Shown: positions 7,132 through 15,324, counted from the first letter of the stretch. The stretch is 64,000 nucleotides of DNA from Litoribaculum gwangyangense (GCF_039543505.1 NZ_BAABJW010000003.1:1-64000); one strand, 5' to 3'. Numbers and translations are program-made. The notes: a model not told the origin generated them from the letters alone.

Positions 7132-8532
7132 ATGAAAAAAATCAACTTCTTTTACTTTTTAATTATTATTTGCTTTAACATGTCGGTTTCACAAAACCGC
7201 ATCGTTTATACGCTTAATCACACAACAAATTCAGGGAAAATCAATATTGAAATGGAATTTGATACTTTAAAGGCAAATTTCATAAAATTAGTAATCCCAA
7301 GAAGTGGACCTGGAACATATGATCTCACAAACTATTTGGCATTTGTTAGTGATGTTAACGGTTATTCTACTAGTGGAAAGACCTTGAAAGGGCTTATTGG
7401 AGATGGCTCATATTTCATCTTTGAAGAAAAGGATGAAATGCTAAATAAAATTAGTTATGAGGTTGATGTAAAAAAAATGGAATTGGATTTGTTGGGAGCA
7501 TTTGCAAGTTCCAAAATGAGAGAAGACTACCTTGGCATTTTGGGTTATTCTGTTTTTGGTTTTATAGAAGGATATCAAAAGAATGGGATAATCTTAAAGA
7601 TTAACACAAACAAAAATTGGCCAATTTTTAGCACTTTAAGACCCGCTATCGATAGAAATAAAGGAGTAGACACTTACGAGGTTGATAATTTTGATATACT
7701 GGCAGACGCACAATTTTTATTAGGGAATGAAGTCCAAGTCTATCAAGTTAAAGAATCCAAAATTCCGCTATTTGTGGCAGCTTATGCAGAAACACCAATC
7801 AGTGTTGAGGAGATAGGAAGGAGAGGCTTATTGTCCCTCAACGGACTGGAAGATTATTTCGGTTACATCCCTATGCCACATTATACAATGTGCTACGAAT
7901 TTCTTAAGCCATTATCTGAACATCACAGCTATGGTTTTTCAATGGAGCACCTAAACAGCATGACGGCCAGCTTAAATATTTCTAATGCAATAAAAGAGTA
8001 TGATGAAAATGCCCGAATTGGTGGAATTGTTCATCACATGGGGCATTCGTGGCTTCCTTTACGATCATATGGAACAGGGTATCGTCCATTTGAATGGCAA
8101 ACAGCACCAATTATAGAAACCATTTGGTTAAACGAAGGCTTTATTTGGTACGTTAGCTTTTACAATGTATTAGGCTTTAAGAGAATTTTAAATTTTTTTA
8201 ATTCAACAATTGACGAGGCTCCAGAATATATTCAGGATAAATCATTAAAGGATTTATCTATATTAGGTTCCACTCAATATTCTATGGATTTTAGAATAGG
8301 CAAAAACCTATTTTCAAGAGGTGCGCTTTTAGCACATGACCTTGATGTACTAATACAGAAAGAGACAAAAGGTGTAAAATCATTCAAAGACGCTATTCTA
8401 GGTTTATTGAAATGGACTGAAGTCAATAAAAGAGCATTTGAATATAATGAAATTGAATCGATAATGTCGAAAAGTACTAGTGTTGATTTAAGTAAAGTTT
8501 GGAACAAATGGCAAAAGCCCATAAGAAATTAA
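7132..8532 (+). CDS. M61-like metallopeptidase homologue with altered zinc motif
   Basis: 466 residues from ATG 7132, chosen over a TTG at 7102 because it begins a clear signal peptide (MKKINFFYF... to about residue 21). The body resembles glycyl-aminopeptidase-type M61 proteins: a beta-rich N-terminal half, then a gluzincin-like segment. Where active family members have HExxH, this one reads HHMGH (His301, His302, His305). The third-ligand segment WLNEGF (Glu335) is kept. The general-base Glu is therefore replaced by His, and ordinary peptidase activity is doubtful. It is the second gene of its unit and probably periplasmic. The superfamily is likely; activity is uncertain. Confidence 0.62.
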   Translation: MKKINFFYFLIIICFNMSVSQNRIVYTLNHTTNSGKINIEMEFDTLKANFIKLVIPRSGPGTYDLTNYLAFVSDVNGYSTSGKTLKGLIGDGSYFIFEEKDEMLNKISYEVDVKKMELDLLGAFASSKMREDYLGILGYSVFGFIEGYQKNGIILKINTNKNWPIFSTLRPAIDRNKGVDTYEVDNFDILADAQFLLGNEVQVYQVKESKIPLFVAAYAETPISVEEIGRRGLLSLNGLEDYFGYIPMPHYTMCYEFLKPLSEHHSYGFSMEHLNSMTASLNISNAIKEYDENARIGGIVHHMGHSWLPLRSYGTGYRPFEWQTAPIIETIWLNEGFIWYVSFYNVLGFKRILNFFNSTIDEAPEYIQDKSLKDLSILGSTQYSMDFRIGKNLFSRGALLAHDLDVLIQKETKGVKSFKDAILGLLKWTEVNKRAFEYNEIESIMSKSTSVDLSKVWNKWQKPIRN

Positions 8533-8539
8533 AAACGTT

Positions 8540-8671
8540 GTGTAACCATGGCTATAAGTAATAGCTTGTTCTCGCCTACTTCTGAAAATCCTTGCGGATT
8601 TTCTATTTGGTTTGTATTTGCTAAATTAGGTGCTTTAAACACGCAACTAACCATACCTAAACACGTTGTGC
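8540..8671 (+). repeat. attC-like palindrome E3
   Basis: 132 bp. Left box GTGTAAC (8540-8546), right box GTTGTGC (8665-8671). The left box pairs with the unit's head GTTATGC with two G-T wobbles. The inner hairpin GAAAATCC-TTGC-GGATTTTC is present. The inner sequence closely resembles E1 and E7. Confidence 0.72.
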
Positions 8672-8695
8672 TTCATTATGACCAACCAATAACCA

Positions 8696-9433
8696 ATGAT
8701 AAAATTTTTTAGAAAAATTAGACAAAACTTACTTTCAGAAGGAAAAACTGGAAAGTATCTGAAATATGCCATTGGAGAAATCATACTTGTTGTGATTGGT
8801 ATTCTAATTGCTTTACAGATTAATAATTGGAATCAAGAAAGTGAAAATAAAAAGCTGGAAATAATTTACATGAATTCTCTAGCAAGTGACTTAAAAAAAG
8901 ACACTTTGGATATAAGTCGTATTACTGAAATACAACTTGAAGATAATAAGACTACAGAAAAATTATTAAAAAGAATCTATAAACCGTCCAGTAACATTGA
9001 TACCATTATAAAAATAGCAAGAAACGAATTAGATGATGGTTTTAAAGTTAAAAGAGACTATTCAAATAACACCTTTAACACCATCATATCATCAGGAAAT
9101 ATTAATCTTCTGAATAAAGATTTAATAGATAAGTTAATGGACTTAAATAGTATTCAAGAAGACCAATTAAAACGATTTGAGAGTAATCTAGATACTTATA
9201 AAAATGTAAGTACTTATTATGCACAGCATTTCAGTTATTCAAAGGGGCCAACAGGTAATATTGTTGATGAGATTTTATGGAATAACGTTAATGAAAAAGT
9301 TTTAGTTAGTAGTCTTTCTAATTCGCTTACACAGCGCAAATTTATGTTTGACAACACCATTAGAGGACATTTAAGAGTAAAGGAGAAATCTCGAGAAATA
9401 TTGGAACTAATTGAAAAATTGCTGAAAAAATAA
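8696..9433 (+). CDS. DUF6090 family membrane-anchored protein (paralogue 1)
   Basis: 245 residues. The N-terminus is the DUF6090 signature: MIKFFRKIRQNLL, a basic stretch, KYAIGEI, then one transmembrane helix (about 29-43) ending INNWN. The remaining 200 residues are helical and charged and probably lie in the periplasm. Function is unknown for the family. The first 87 bp of this unit after the GTT box (8672-8758) are identical to 9573-9659 of the next unit, while the C-terminal parts differ strongly. The ATG is 25 nt after the GTT box and the stop 6 nt before the AAC box. Confidence 0.85.
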   Translation: MIKFFRKIRQNLLSEGKTGKYLKYAIGEIILVVIGILIALQINNWNQESENKKLEIIYMNSLASDLKKDTLDISRITEIQLEDNKTTEKLLKRIYKPSSNIDTIIKIARNELDDGFKVKRDYSNNTFNTIISSGNINLLNKDLIDKLMDLNSIQEDQLKRFESNLDTYKNVSTYYAQHFSYSKGPTGNIVDEILWNNVNEKVLVSSLSNSLTQRKFMFDNTIRGHLRVKEKSREILELIEKLLKK

Positions 9434-9438
9434 CGAAA

Positions 9439-9572
9439 GCAAAACAATGTATAACCACAATTCCGAGCGGATTCGACTGCGTCCGAATCCACTCGGAATT
9501 GCTAACGCCAGTTATAAACCGAAAATTAACGCATATTAACCCGTAACTGACGGTTATACGAGACCGTTGTAA
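9439..9572 (+). repeat. attC-like palindrome E4
   Basis: 134 bp. Left box GCAAAAC (9439-9445), right box GTTGTAA (9566-9572). The left box differs by one base from the complement of the unit's head GTTGTGC. The inner part differs from the other elements and forms a stronger stem: CAATTCCGAGCGGATTCG pairs with CGAATCCACTCGGAATTG. Confidence 0.72.
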
Positions 9573-9596
9573 TTCATTATGACCAACCAATAACCA

Positions 9597-10337
9597 ATGA
9601 TAAAATTTTTTAGAAAAATTAGACAAAACTTACTTTCAGAAGGAAAAACTGGAAAGTATTTTAAATATGCCATTGGAGAAATTATTCTTGTGGTTATTGG
9701 AATTTTGATTGCTCTTGGAATCAACAATTGGAATGAAGAGAATAAAATCAATAAAACAAGAACCCTAAAATTATCTCAAATTAAAAGTGATTTAAGAGCA
9801 GATGTTGTGTCTTTAGAAGAAGGAATTTTAACTAAAGAAAAAGAGATAGCCACTTTAAAAAACTATCATGATAGATTATCGCAATCTAATGCCTCGATAG
9901 ACACTTTAGATAAAATAGTATATACTGAATTTGTTGGTACGATTAGAATTGGATTTTCTGGTTTTAACAATATCACTTACAATTCGATGGTACAATCAGG
10001 AGAGTTAGGAATACTGAGTGATGATCTTATTAAAGATTTATCTAACTTAAATATTCTACAACAAAAATCAATAAACAGTCATAATGACCACTGGGAAATA
10101 TATTTAAAGCGTAGTCAAAGTTTCAATGCTAATTATCCTGTAAAAGGGAAACTACATGTTATTGGAGGTGGTCCTTTGGGTGATTATTTAAGAGAGCATA
10201 GAGACGAAAAGAACTTTATTGTTTCCTTTAATGAAGTCTTTTTAGCCAAAATGCTAATGTACAATCAAAACCTAGTTCAACACAAAAACATATTAGAAAT
10301 TACAAAAGCTATTTTAAAAAACCATTTTGCAGAATGA
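9597..10337 (+). CDS. DUF6090 family membrane-anchored protein (paralogue 2)
   Basis: 246 residues with the same N-terminal module as paralogue 1 (MIKFFRKIRQNLLSEGKTGKY, KYAIGEI, one transmembrane helix, INNWN). The helical C-terminal domain is different and ends AILKNHFAE. It is followed without a palindrome by a second DUF6090 gene whose ATG overlaps its TGA by 4 nt, so this unit carries two paralogues as one operon. The two N-terminal modules belong to different nucleotide subtypes, which suggests that the pair arose by joining two once separate units. Function unknown. Confidence 0.85.
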   Translation: MIKFFRKIRQNLLSEGKTGKYFKYAIGEIILVVIGILIALGINNWNEENKINKTRTLKLSQIKSDLRADVVSLEEGILTKEKEIATLKNYHDRLSQSNASIDTLDKIVYTEFVGTIRIGFSGFNNITYNSMVQSGELGILSDDLIKDLSNLNILQQKSINSHNDHWEIYLKRSQSFNANYPVKGKLHVIGGGPLGDYLREHRDEKNFIVSFNEVFLAKMLMYNQNLVQHKNILEITKAILKNHFAE

Positions 10338-11068
10338 TAAAATTCTTTAGAAAAATTAGACAAAACTTATTGATGGAAAATAAAACTGGTAAGTATTTTA
10401 AATATGCTATTGGAGAAATTGTGCTTGTGGTTATTGGGATTTTAATCGCGCTTCAGATAAATAATTGGAATGAAACTCGGAAAAGTAACCGATTATCGGA
10501 AGAGTTTCACCAAAAACTCGCTGATGAATTAGATGCTGTTAGCATTAGATTTGAAAATGATGCTGAAAGAGCGTCTCAACTTGTTAATTTTATTGGTAAA
10601 TCTGTTATCATATTAAGGAAGGGAGCACTAACGGAAAAAGGAAAAGACACACTAGATTTTACTTTAGGCAACTTTTTTCAATTTGTAAGAATAGAGGGGA
10701 AACTTAAAACTTTTCAAGAATTGGAGAGTACCGGTCAATTAGGATTAATCCATAATAAAGAATTAAAATTTAAAACATTTGAGTTCTTATCTCAATTCGA
10801 AGCGGTTAGTAAAATGTATGACCAAATAGCTGATCAAGTTAACGATACAAAATTAGTTGACAAACATGTAACTTTAGTATTGGATCCAAATTCTATGTAT
10901 AGCAAACTAGATTATGATTTTATAGATTTAGCTGAGGATAAATTCTTAATTAACAGACTAGCAAGATTTGGGTATTTCTGGCAAACAAAACAGGCATTTT
11001 CCAAAACTATTTCTGAATCTTCCAAAAAATTAAAAGAAGCATATATAACTCAACTAAATAAAAAATAA
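10334..11068 (+). CDS. DUF6090 family membrane-anchored protein (paralogue 3)
   Basis: 244 residues. Same family layout: basic N-terminus with MIKFFRKIRQNLLMENKTGK, one transmembrane helix, NNWNE, then a charged helical domain. Its first 100 bp or so are almost identical to those of paralogue 4 (13270) rather than to the adjacent paralogue 2. Translation is coupled to paralogue 2 through an ATGA overlap. The stop lies 6 nt before the AAC box of E5. Function unknown. Confidence 0.85.
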   Translation: MIKFFRKIRQNLLMENKTGKYFKYAIGEIVLVVIGILIALQINNWNETRKSNRLSEEFHQKLADELDAVSIRFENDAERASQLVNFIGKSVIILRKGALTEKGKDTLDFTLGNFFQFVRIEGKLKTFQELESTGQLGLIHNKELKFKTFEFLSQFEAVSKMYDQIADQVNDTKLVDKHVTLVLDPNSMYSKLDYDFIDLAEDKFLINRLARFGYFWQTKQAFSKTISESSKKLKEAYITQLNKK

Positions 11069-11073
11069 CGAAA

Positions 11074-11206
11074 GCACAACACCGTGAATAATTAATGGCT
11101 AGGTCACTGCCGACTTACGAAAATGCCGCAGAAATTTTCTATCTATGATTTGTTTGCTAACTTTAGGGCTTATCCACGCAACTAACCATACACAAAACCA
11201 TTGCCA
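11074..11206 (+). repeat. attC-like palindrome E5
   Basis: 133 bp. Left box GCACAAC (11074-11080), right box ATTGCCA (11200-11206; first base A instead of G). The inner stem is GAAAAT...ATTTTC. The inner sequence is close to E8 over its whole length. Confidence 0.7.
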
Positions 11207-11252
11207 TTCATTGCTAAAAAACCTAACGCAAATATTTTGAAAATTATATTAA

Positions 11253-11501
11253 ATGGAAATAACTGAAATCAGTGTTCAATTCAGAAGTACAATTGAAATT
11301 AAATTCGATAATCATAAATCAATCTTGATTGATGGCGAATGGACAATGACTCCTGCATTTTATGCCAATATAAGCTCAATTAAAAAATGGAAAAAACCTT
11401 TTGATAATGTTTTAGTTACGGATTTAGAAAAAAGAGAAATAATTGATAAAACAATCAAATATTCAAGAAAAAATGGTCCATTACCAATCTATTTTGATTG
11501 A
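11253..11501 (+). CDS. Imm74-like small immunity protein
   Basis: 82 residues, no signal peptide, cytoplasmic. The pattern of a strand with IEIKF, then SILIDGEWTM, an IxxIKKWKKPFDN segment, a helix starting TDLEKREIIDK and a final strand ending IYFD resembles Imm74, a family of immunity proteins for polymorphic or contact-dependent toxins. No cognate toxin is visible. It is the sole gene of its unit, 47 nt after the boundary box. The assignment is by overall pattern and length. Confidence 0.5.
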   Translation: MEITEISVQFRSTIEIKFDNHKSILIDGEWTMTPAFYANISSIKKWKKPFDNVLVTDLEKREIIDKTIKYSRKNGPLPIYFD

Positions 11502-11658
11502 AAAATAAAACTTAATTTGTCGGACTTTTAGCTTGTTTTCGAAATTAAAACTCAAGAAAAATTTGACTGACAAACAGTAAATAACTGTTGCGACGAACTG
11601 ACGAGGGAATCGAAAAAAAAGTTTACGACTGACCAAAAACTGATAAAAAACAGCGAAA
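11502..11658 (+). other. AT-rich trailer without a recognisable gene
   Basis: 157 bp lie between the Imm74-like gene and the E6 left box. I see no reading frame, promoter box or hairpin worth naming. Most other units have fewer than 20 bp here, so this may be the remnant of a lost second gene. Confidence 0.3.
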
Positions 11659-11754
11659 TGCCAACACCGAACAAAATTAATTGCTTGCTTTTTGCTCACT
11701 TACGAAAATCCCCGCGGATTTTCTCGCAACGAATTTATATCCAAACCGTTAGCA
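11659..11754 (+). repeat. attC-like palindrome E6 (short)
   Basis: 96 bp. Left box TGCCAAC (11659-11665), right box GTTAGCA (11748-11754). Inner hairpin GAAAATCC-CCGC-GGATTTTC. It is about 36 bp shorter than most relatives because part of the right inner arm is missing. Confidence 0.7.
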
Positions 11755-11791
11755 CACATTTTATAAATACAGTATTTAAAATAATTACACC

Positions 11792-12148
11792 ATGAAAATA
11801 TTAATATTAGCCACCTCTTTAATATTCTTGATACAATTTGAAGTGACAGCTCAAACAGAATTCATATTAGAACCGTCACAGAGTATGATAATGACGGGTA
11901 AAGGACCTGGGCAAGACGGAACAATTAATCCCTATATTGGACAAAATTGCTATGCAATAGTAAGAAATATTGGAGATAGACAATTCTCAATCAGAGTTCA
12001 ACAAGACGGAAAGATTATTGAAGAAATTTCTATTCTTAAGGGTGAATTAAAAAAAGTAAAACTTATAAAAGGTTATGAACTTTACTTAGATCCAAATCCA
12101 GAAGGAATAGCAAAGGCCAGCGTTGATTATGAAAAAATAGATGAATAA
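11792..12148 (+). CDS. Hypothetical secreted protein
   Basis: 118 residues with a signal peptide of about 20 residues ending at VTAQ, so exported to the periplasm. The mature part is predicted all-beta: a repeated strand pattern with FSIRVQQDGKI and ISILKGELKKVKL suggests a small immunoglobulin- or jelly-roll-like fold. I do not recognise the family. It is flanked by box GTTAGCA (11748) and the exactly complementary TGCTAAC (12157), making it the cleanest single-gene unit of the array. Confidence 0.6.
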   Translation: MKILILATSLIFLIQFEVTAQTEFILEPSQSMIMTGKGPGQDGTINPYIGQNCYAIVRNIGDRQFSIRVQQDGKIIEEISILKGELKKVKLIKGYELYLDPNPEGIAKASVDYEKIDE

Positions 12149-12156
12149 AAAACGTA

Positions 12157-12288
12157 TGCTAACACCGTTTAAAATTAATTGCTAGCGCAAGTCTACTTAC
12201 AAAAATCCTTGCGGATTTTCTATTCGGTTTGTATTTGTTAAATTAGGTGCTCTAACACACAAGGAAATCATACACAAAAACGTTAGCC
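12157..12288 (+). repeat. attC-like palindrome E7
   Basis: 132 bp. Left box TGCTAAC (12157-12163), the exact complement of the unit's head box GTTAGCA (11748-11754). Right box GTTAGCC (12282-12288). Inner hairpin AAAATCC-TTGC-GGATTTT. The outer arms pair as GCTAACACCGTTTA with TACACAAAAACGTTAGC. Confidence 0.76.
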
Positions 12289-12301
12289 ACAATCATAGAA
12301 A

Positions 12302-13108
12302 ATGAGAATATATAAATCAATATTTATAGTCATTTTATGCTTAATCTCTTGTCAATCACAAGAAGAAAGGAAGAAAGATTTCATCTCATTTGATGGAATT
12401 AAAATTGCTTATTCTGACCATGGAAACGGAAAAATAGTTTTACTAATTCATGGTTTTATAGTCGATGGCAATTGGAATTGGGGAACATCGGAATTAAAAA
12501 AACAACTGATTAAACAAGGCTACAGAGTTATTATACCAGATTTAAGAGGTAATGGAAATTCAGATAAACCTATTGATGAAAATGCTTATAAAAATAATGC
12601 CGAGATAAAAGATTTAATGGCACTAATTGACCATTTACAATCTGATGAATATATGGCTATAGGGTACTCAAGAGGCGCCATTGTTCTTGCAAACTTAGTT
12701 ACTAAGGATAAGCGCATCACCAAAGCTGTATTTGGGGGAATGGGAATTGGATTTACGAATCCAACTTGGCACAGACGAATTGAATTTGGAAATGTCTTTT
12801 CCGGACGGACTGAGCCTAATGACATGACAAGAGAGGCTGTAGAATTTGCAAAAGATCTTGATGTGAACTTCAAAATAATGGGCTATTTACAGGACTATCA
12901 ACCAGAAACAACTATTGCGGAACTTAATAATATTGAGGTGGAGACTTTGGTAATTTGCGGAGATGATGATTTAGATAATGGAAATCCGAAAGAATTACAA
13001 GAACAATTACCGAATAGTAAATTGAGTCTCGTAAGTGGAGACCATATGAGTGCACCTTTTTCAATGGACTTCGCGGAAACGATTATTGAATTTCTTAATG
13101 AAAAATAA
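12302..13108 (+). CDS. Alpha/beta-hydrolase fold lipoprotein
   Basis: 268 residues. A lipoprotein signal with lipobox LISC (Cys17) predicts membrane anchoring. The alpha/beta-hydrolase core is complete: LLIHGF oxyanion segment, nucleophile elbow GYSRG (Ser123), an Asp in the ICGDDD strand and a His in SGDHMS near the C-terminus. The substrate is unknown; the fold covers esterases, peroxidases and related enzymes. The ATG is 14 nt after the GTT box and the stop 5 nt before the AAC box. Confidence 0.82.
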   Translation: MRIYKSIFIVILCLISCQSQEERKKDFISFDGIKIAYSDHGNGKIVLLIHGFIVDGNWNWGTSELKKQLIKQGYRVIIPDLRGNGNSDKPIDENAYKNNAEIKDLMALIDHLQSDEYMAIGYSRGAIVLANLVTKDKRITKAVFGGMGIGFTNPTWHRRIEFGNVFSGRTEPNDMTREAVEFAKDLDVNFKIMGYLQDYQPETTIAELNNIEVETLVICGDDDLDNGNPKELQEQLPNSKLSLVSGDHMSAPFSMDFAETIIEFLNEK

Positions 13109-13112
13109 CAGT

Positions 13113-13245
13113 AGCTAACACCGTGTATAATTAATAGCTAGGTCACTGCTGACTTACGAAAATTCCGTTGGAATTTTCTATCTGTGATTTGTTTGCTAAT
13201 TTTAAGGCTTAACCACGCAACTAACCATACACAAATACGTTGTGC
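13113..13245 (+). repeat. attC-like palindrome E8
   Basis: 133 bp. Left box AGCTAAC (13113-13119), one mismatch to the complement of the unit's head GTTAGCC. Right box GTTGTGC (13239-13245). The inner hairpin GAAAATTCC-GTT-GGAATTTTC has changed relative to the common form, yet both sides changed together and pairing is kept. Confidence 0.74.
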
Positions 13246-13269
13246 TTCATTACCAAAAACAGCTAACCA

Positions 13270-14013
13270 ATGATAAAATTCTTTAGAAAAATTAGACAAA
13301 ACTTACTGATGGAAAATAAAACTGGTAAGTATTTTAAATATGCTATTGGAGAAATTGTGCTTGTGGTTATTGGTATTCTGATTGCCTTATCAATTAATAA
13401 TTGGAACCAGAACAGAAAGGAGAATAATATTGAAAACAAAATTTTAGTAGAAATCTTGAATGGCTTAAATGAAGATTTGATTGACATAAGAGCTAATATG
13501 CTTTTCCATAGAGTTGGTTTAAAAGCTTGTAGATATTATCATGACATGTTTACTAACAAGCAAGTTCAAACAGATTCAATTCAATATTATTATAAATATT
13601 TAACCATGGGCTTCATCTCAATCCAAAACAAATCAGGTTATGAATCATTAAAATCAAGAGGTCTTGAATTAATTAAAAATGATTCTTTGCGAATTGAAAT
13701 AATTAAGTTATATGAACAAGATTATTCATTTATTAGAAAGTTGGAGGAGCAAGACCCAGAAGGGAACTTTTACGATAACTATTATAAAGAAATTAACAAC
13801 CACGTTTCACCCCACCTGATATTTGATAGAAATGGTGAAATAGAATCCATACAACTTCCTTTGAATATAACAGATGCTAATCAAAAAAAGATGTTAAGTT
13901 ATTTATGGAAAATGAAAGATGATAGAACATTTATATTGAAAACCTATTCAAAGATCCTGGAAAAAGTATTGAGGCTACAATCAAATATAGAACAAATAAA
14001 AACGAAAGGCTAA
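13270..14013 (+). CDS. DUF6090 family membrane-anchored protein (paralogue 4)
   Basis: 247 residues with the family's N-terminal module (basic start, KYAIGEI, one transmembrane helix, INNWNQ) and a divergent helical C-terminal domain. Its first 100 bp nearly match paralogue 3, 3 kb away, although the rest does not. The cassette head (GTTGTGC and following bases) matches that of paralogue 1. The TAA stop lies inside the AAC box of E9, as expected for a tightly packed cassette. Function unknown. Confidence 0.85.
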   Translation: MIKFFRKIRQNLLMENKTGKYFKYAIGEIVLVVIGILIALSINNWNQNRKENNIENKILVEILNGLNEDLIDIRANMLFHRVGLKACRYYHDMFTNKQVQTDSIQYYYKYLTMGFISIQNKSGYESLKSRGLELIKNDSLRIEIIKLYEQDYSFIRKLEEQDPEGNFYDNYYKEINNHVSPHLIFDRNGEIESIQLPLNITDANQKKMLSYLWKMKDDRTFILKTYSKILEKVLRLQSNIEQIKTKG

Positions 14014-14138
14014 CACCGTGTATAATTCATTGCTAGTACTTCCCTACTTACGAAAGCCCTCGCGGACTTTCTATTCGGTTTGTATTTGCTAAATTAGTTG
14101 CTTAAACACGCCACCAATCATAAACAAACACATTGGCA
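14008..14138 (+). repeat. attC-like palindrome E9
   Basis: 131 bp. Left box GGCTAAC (14008-14014) overlaps the stop codon of the preceding gene. Right box ATTGGCA (14132-14138). The inner hairpin is GAAAG-CC...GG-CTTTC: an A-to-G change on the left arm is matched by T-to-C on the right, a covariation that supports selection on structure. Confidence 0.72.
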
Positions 14139-14152
14139 ACAATTAATACCAA

Positions 14153-14488
14153 ATGAATAGTAAGAAAAAAATCATTAGAACCTGGAAAGGATGGACTTCA
14201 CTAGAAAACGCCGCTAAGTATGAAAATATGCTTATTAATGAGGTGTTTCCTGAAGTGAAAAGAAAGGGTGTTGAAGGTTTGGAGAAAGTCAGTATTTCGA
14301 CAATGGAAAAGAATGATGAGATGGAGTTTTTTCTTGTGCTTCAATTTGATTCGTTAGAATCTGTAAAATTGTTTGCTGGCGAAAAATATGATACTGCATA
14401 TATCCCAGACAATGCAAAACGTGTTTTATCGAGATATGAGGAGACTGCACAACATTTTATCTTAAAAGAAGAATTGATATTAACATAA
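14153..14488 (+). CDS. Dimeric alpha/beta-barrel (antibiotic biosynthesis monooxygenase-like) protein
   Basis: 111 residues, no signal peptide. The layout (strand with IIRTWKGWT, helix with NAAKYENML, strand with KVSIST, strand with FFLVLQFDS, helix with ESVKLF) is that of the ferredoxin-like dimeric ABM fold. Members act as small monooxygenases or heme-degrading or detoxifying proteins; which applies here cannot be told. It is the single gene of its unit, 15 nt after the boundary box. Confidence 0.6.
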   Translation: MNSKKKIIRTWKGWTSLENAAKYENMLINEVFPEVKRKGVEGLEKVSISTMEKNDEMEFFLVLQFDSLESVKLFAGEKYDTAYIPDNAKRVLSRYEETAQHFILKEELILT

Positions 14489-14494
14489 AACTTT

Positions 14495-14549
14495 TTCCAA
14501 AAAATGTATAAACGGCAATAAAACGACCGTTTATAAGCAACCATTGACA
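14495..14549 (+). repeat. attC-like palindrome E10 (minimal, 55 bp)
   Basis: The shortest element. The left part TTCCAAA (14495-14501) is followed by ATGTATAAACGG, which pairs with CCGTTTATAAGCAAC before the right box ATTGACA (14543-14549). The large inner section of the other elements is absent. Its size equals that of the smallest classical attC sites. Confidence 0.6.
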
Positions 14550-14590
14550 ATCATTGACCAAAACTCACCGGAAATAATAAATTGAACCAA

Positions 14591-15127
14591 ATGAAAAACT
14601 TAAAATATCTATTAATTCTGACTTCGGTAATGATGTTACCCTCATTTGCACAAGAATATAATTTCATCAAAGAATATTTGGAACGATTAGAAAAATCGAA
14701 AGAATATTTAATTCTTGTGGCTGAAACAATGCCAGAGGACAAATATGAATTCAAAGCAACACCTGAATCAATGAGTTTTTCAGAAAATTTAATGCATATC
14801 GGTTGGGCAATGGACTGGCATAGTCAATCATTAATGGGTGGACGTGAAGCCAGAAACTGGAATACCGACACGGAACTCAAAGTGGACAACAAATCAAAAA
14901 AAGAAATGATTTACAAAATCATTGAAACCTTTGACAAAACAATAGAATTCATCTCAAATTTTGACCCGAATAGACTTGATGAAAGATTGGACTATTTTGG
15001 AGCGAACAGAACAAAAAGACAGATTTTATTATTACTTGCCGACCATATTACCCATCACCGAGGACAAATGCTTGTCTCAATGCGACTAAACGGTTTAAAA
15101 CCGCCAAGATATGTTTTGTACCAATAA
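14591..15127 (+). CDS. DinB family protein with signal peptide
   Basis: 178 residues from ATG 14591, preferred over TTG 14582 because it starts a normal signal peptide (hydrophobic to about residue 20, SFAQ cleavage). The DinB four-helix bundle shows its metal ligands: His in NLMHIGWAMDWH and the pair in DHITHHRGQ. DinB proteins are nickel- or zinc-binding, often thiol-dependent transferases or of unknown activity. Export is less usual for the family. It is the sole gene of its unit. Confidence 0.83.
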   Translation: MKNLKYLLILTSVMMLPSFAQEYNFIKEYLERLEKSKEYLILVAETMPEDKYEFKATPESMSFSENLMHIGWAMDWHSQSLMGGREARNWNTDTELKVDNKSKKEMIYKIIETFDKTIEFISNFDPNRLDERLDYFGANRTKRQILLLLADHITHHRGQMLVSMRLNGLKPPRYVLYQ

Positions 15128-15190
15128 TCGAAACAGGGTATTAAATAGGAATCTAAAAAACAGACCGTAAAAATGGAGAAAACAACGAAT

Positions 15191-15324
15191 TGGCTACACC
15201 ATATGAAATTAATTACTTGTTGTACCATAAACAAGGTTAGTTCCTTTATTCGTTGGCTTCTGATTTTCTGTCGGAAAATCCTCGAACGCAAACTCGTAAC
15301 TTTCCATAAACAAATAGATTGACA
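15191..15324 (+). repeat. attC-like palindrome E11
   Basis: 134 bp. Weak left box TGGCTAC (15191-15197), right box ATTGACA (15318-15324). The inner stem is inverted relative to the others: ATTTTC-TGTCG-GAAAAT. The right arm still contains the typical CATAAACAAATAG. Confidence 0.55.
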
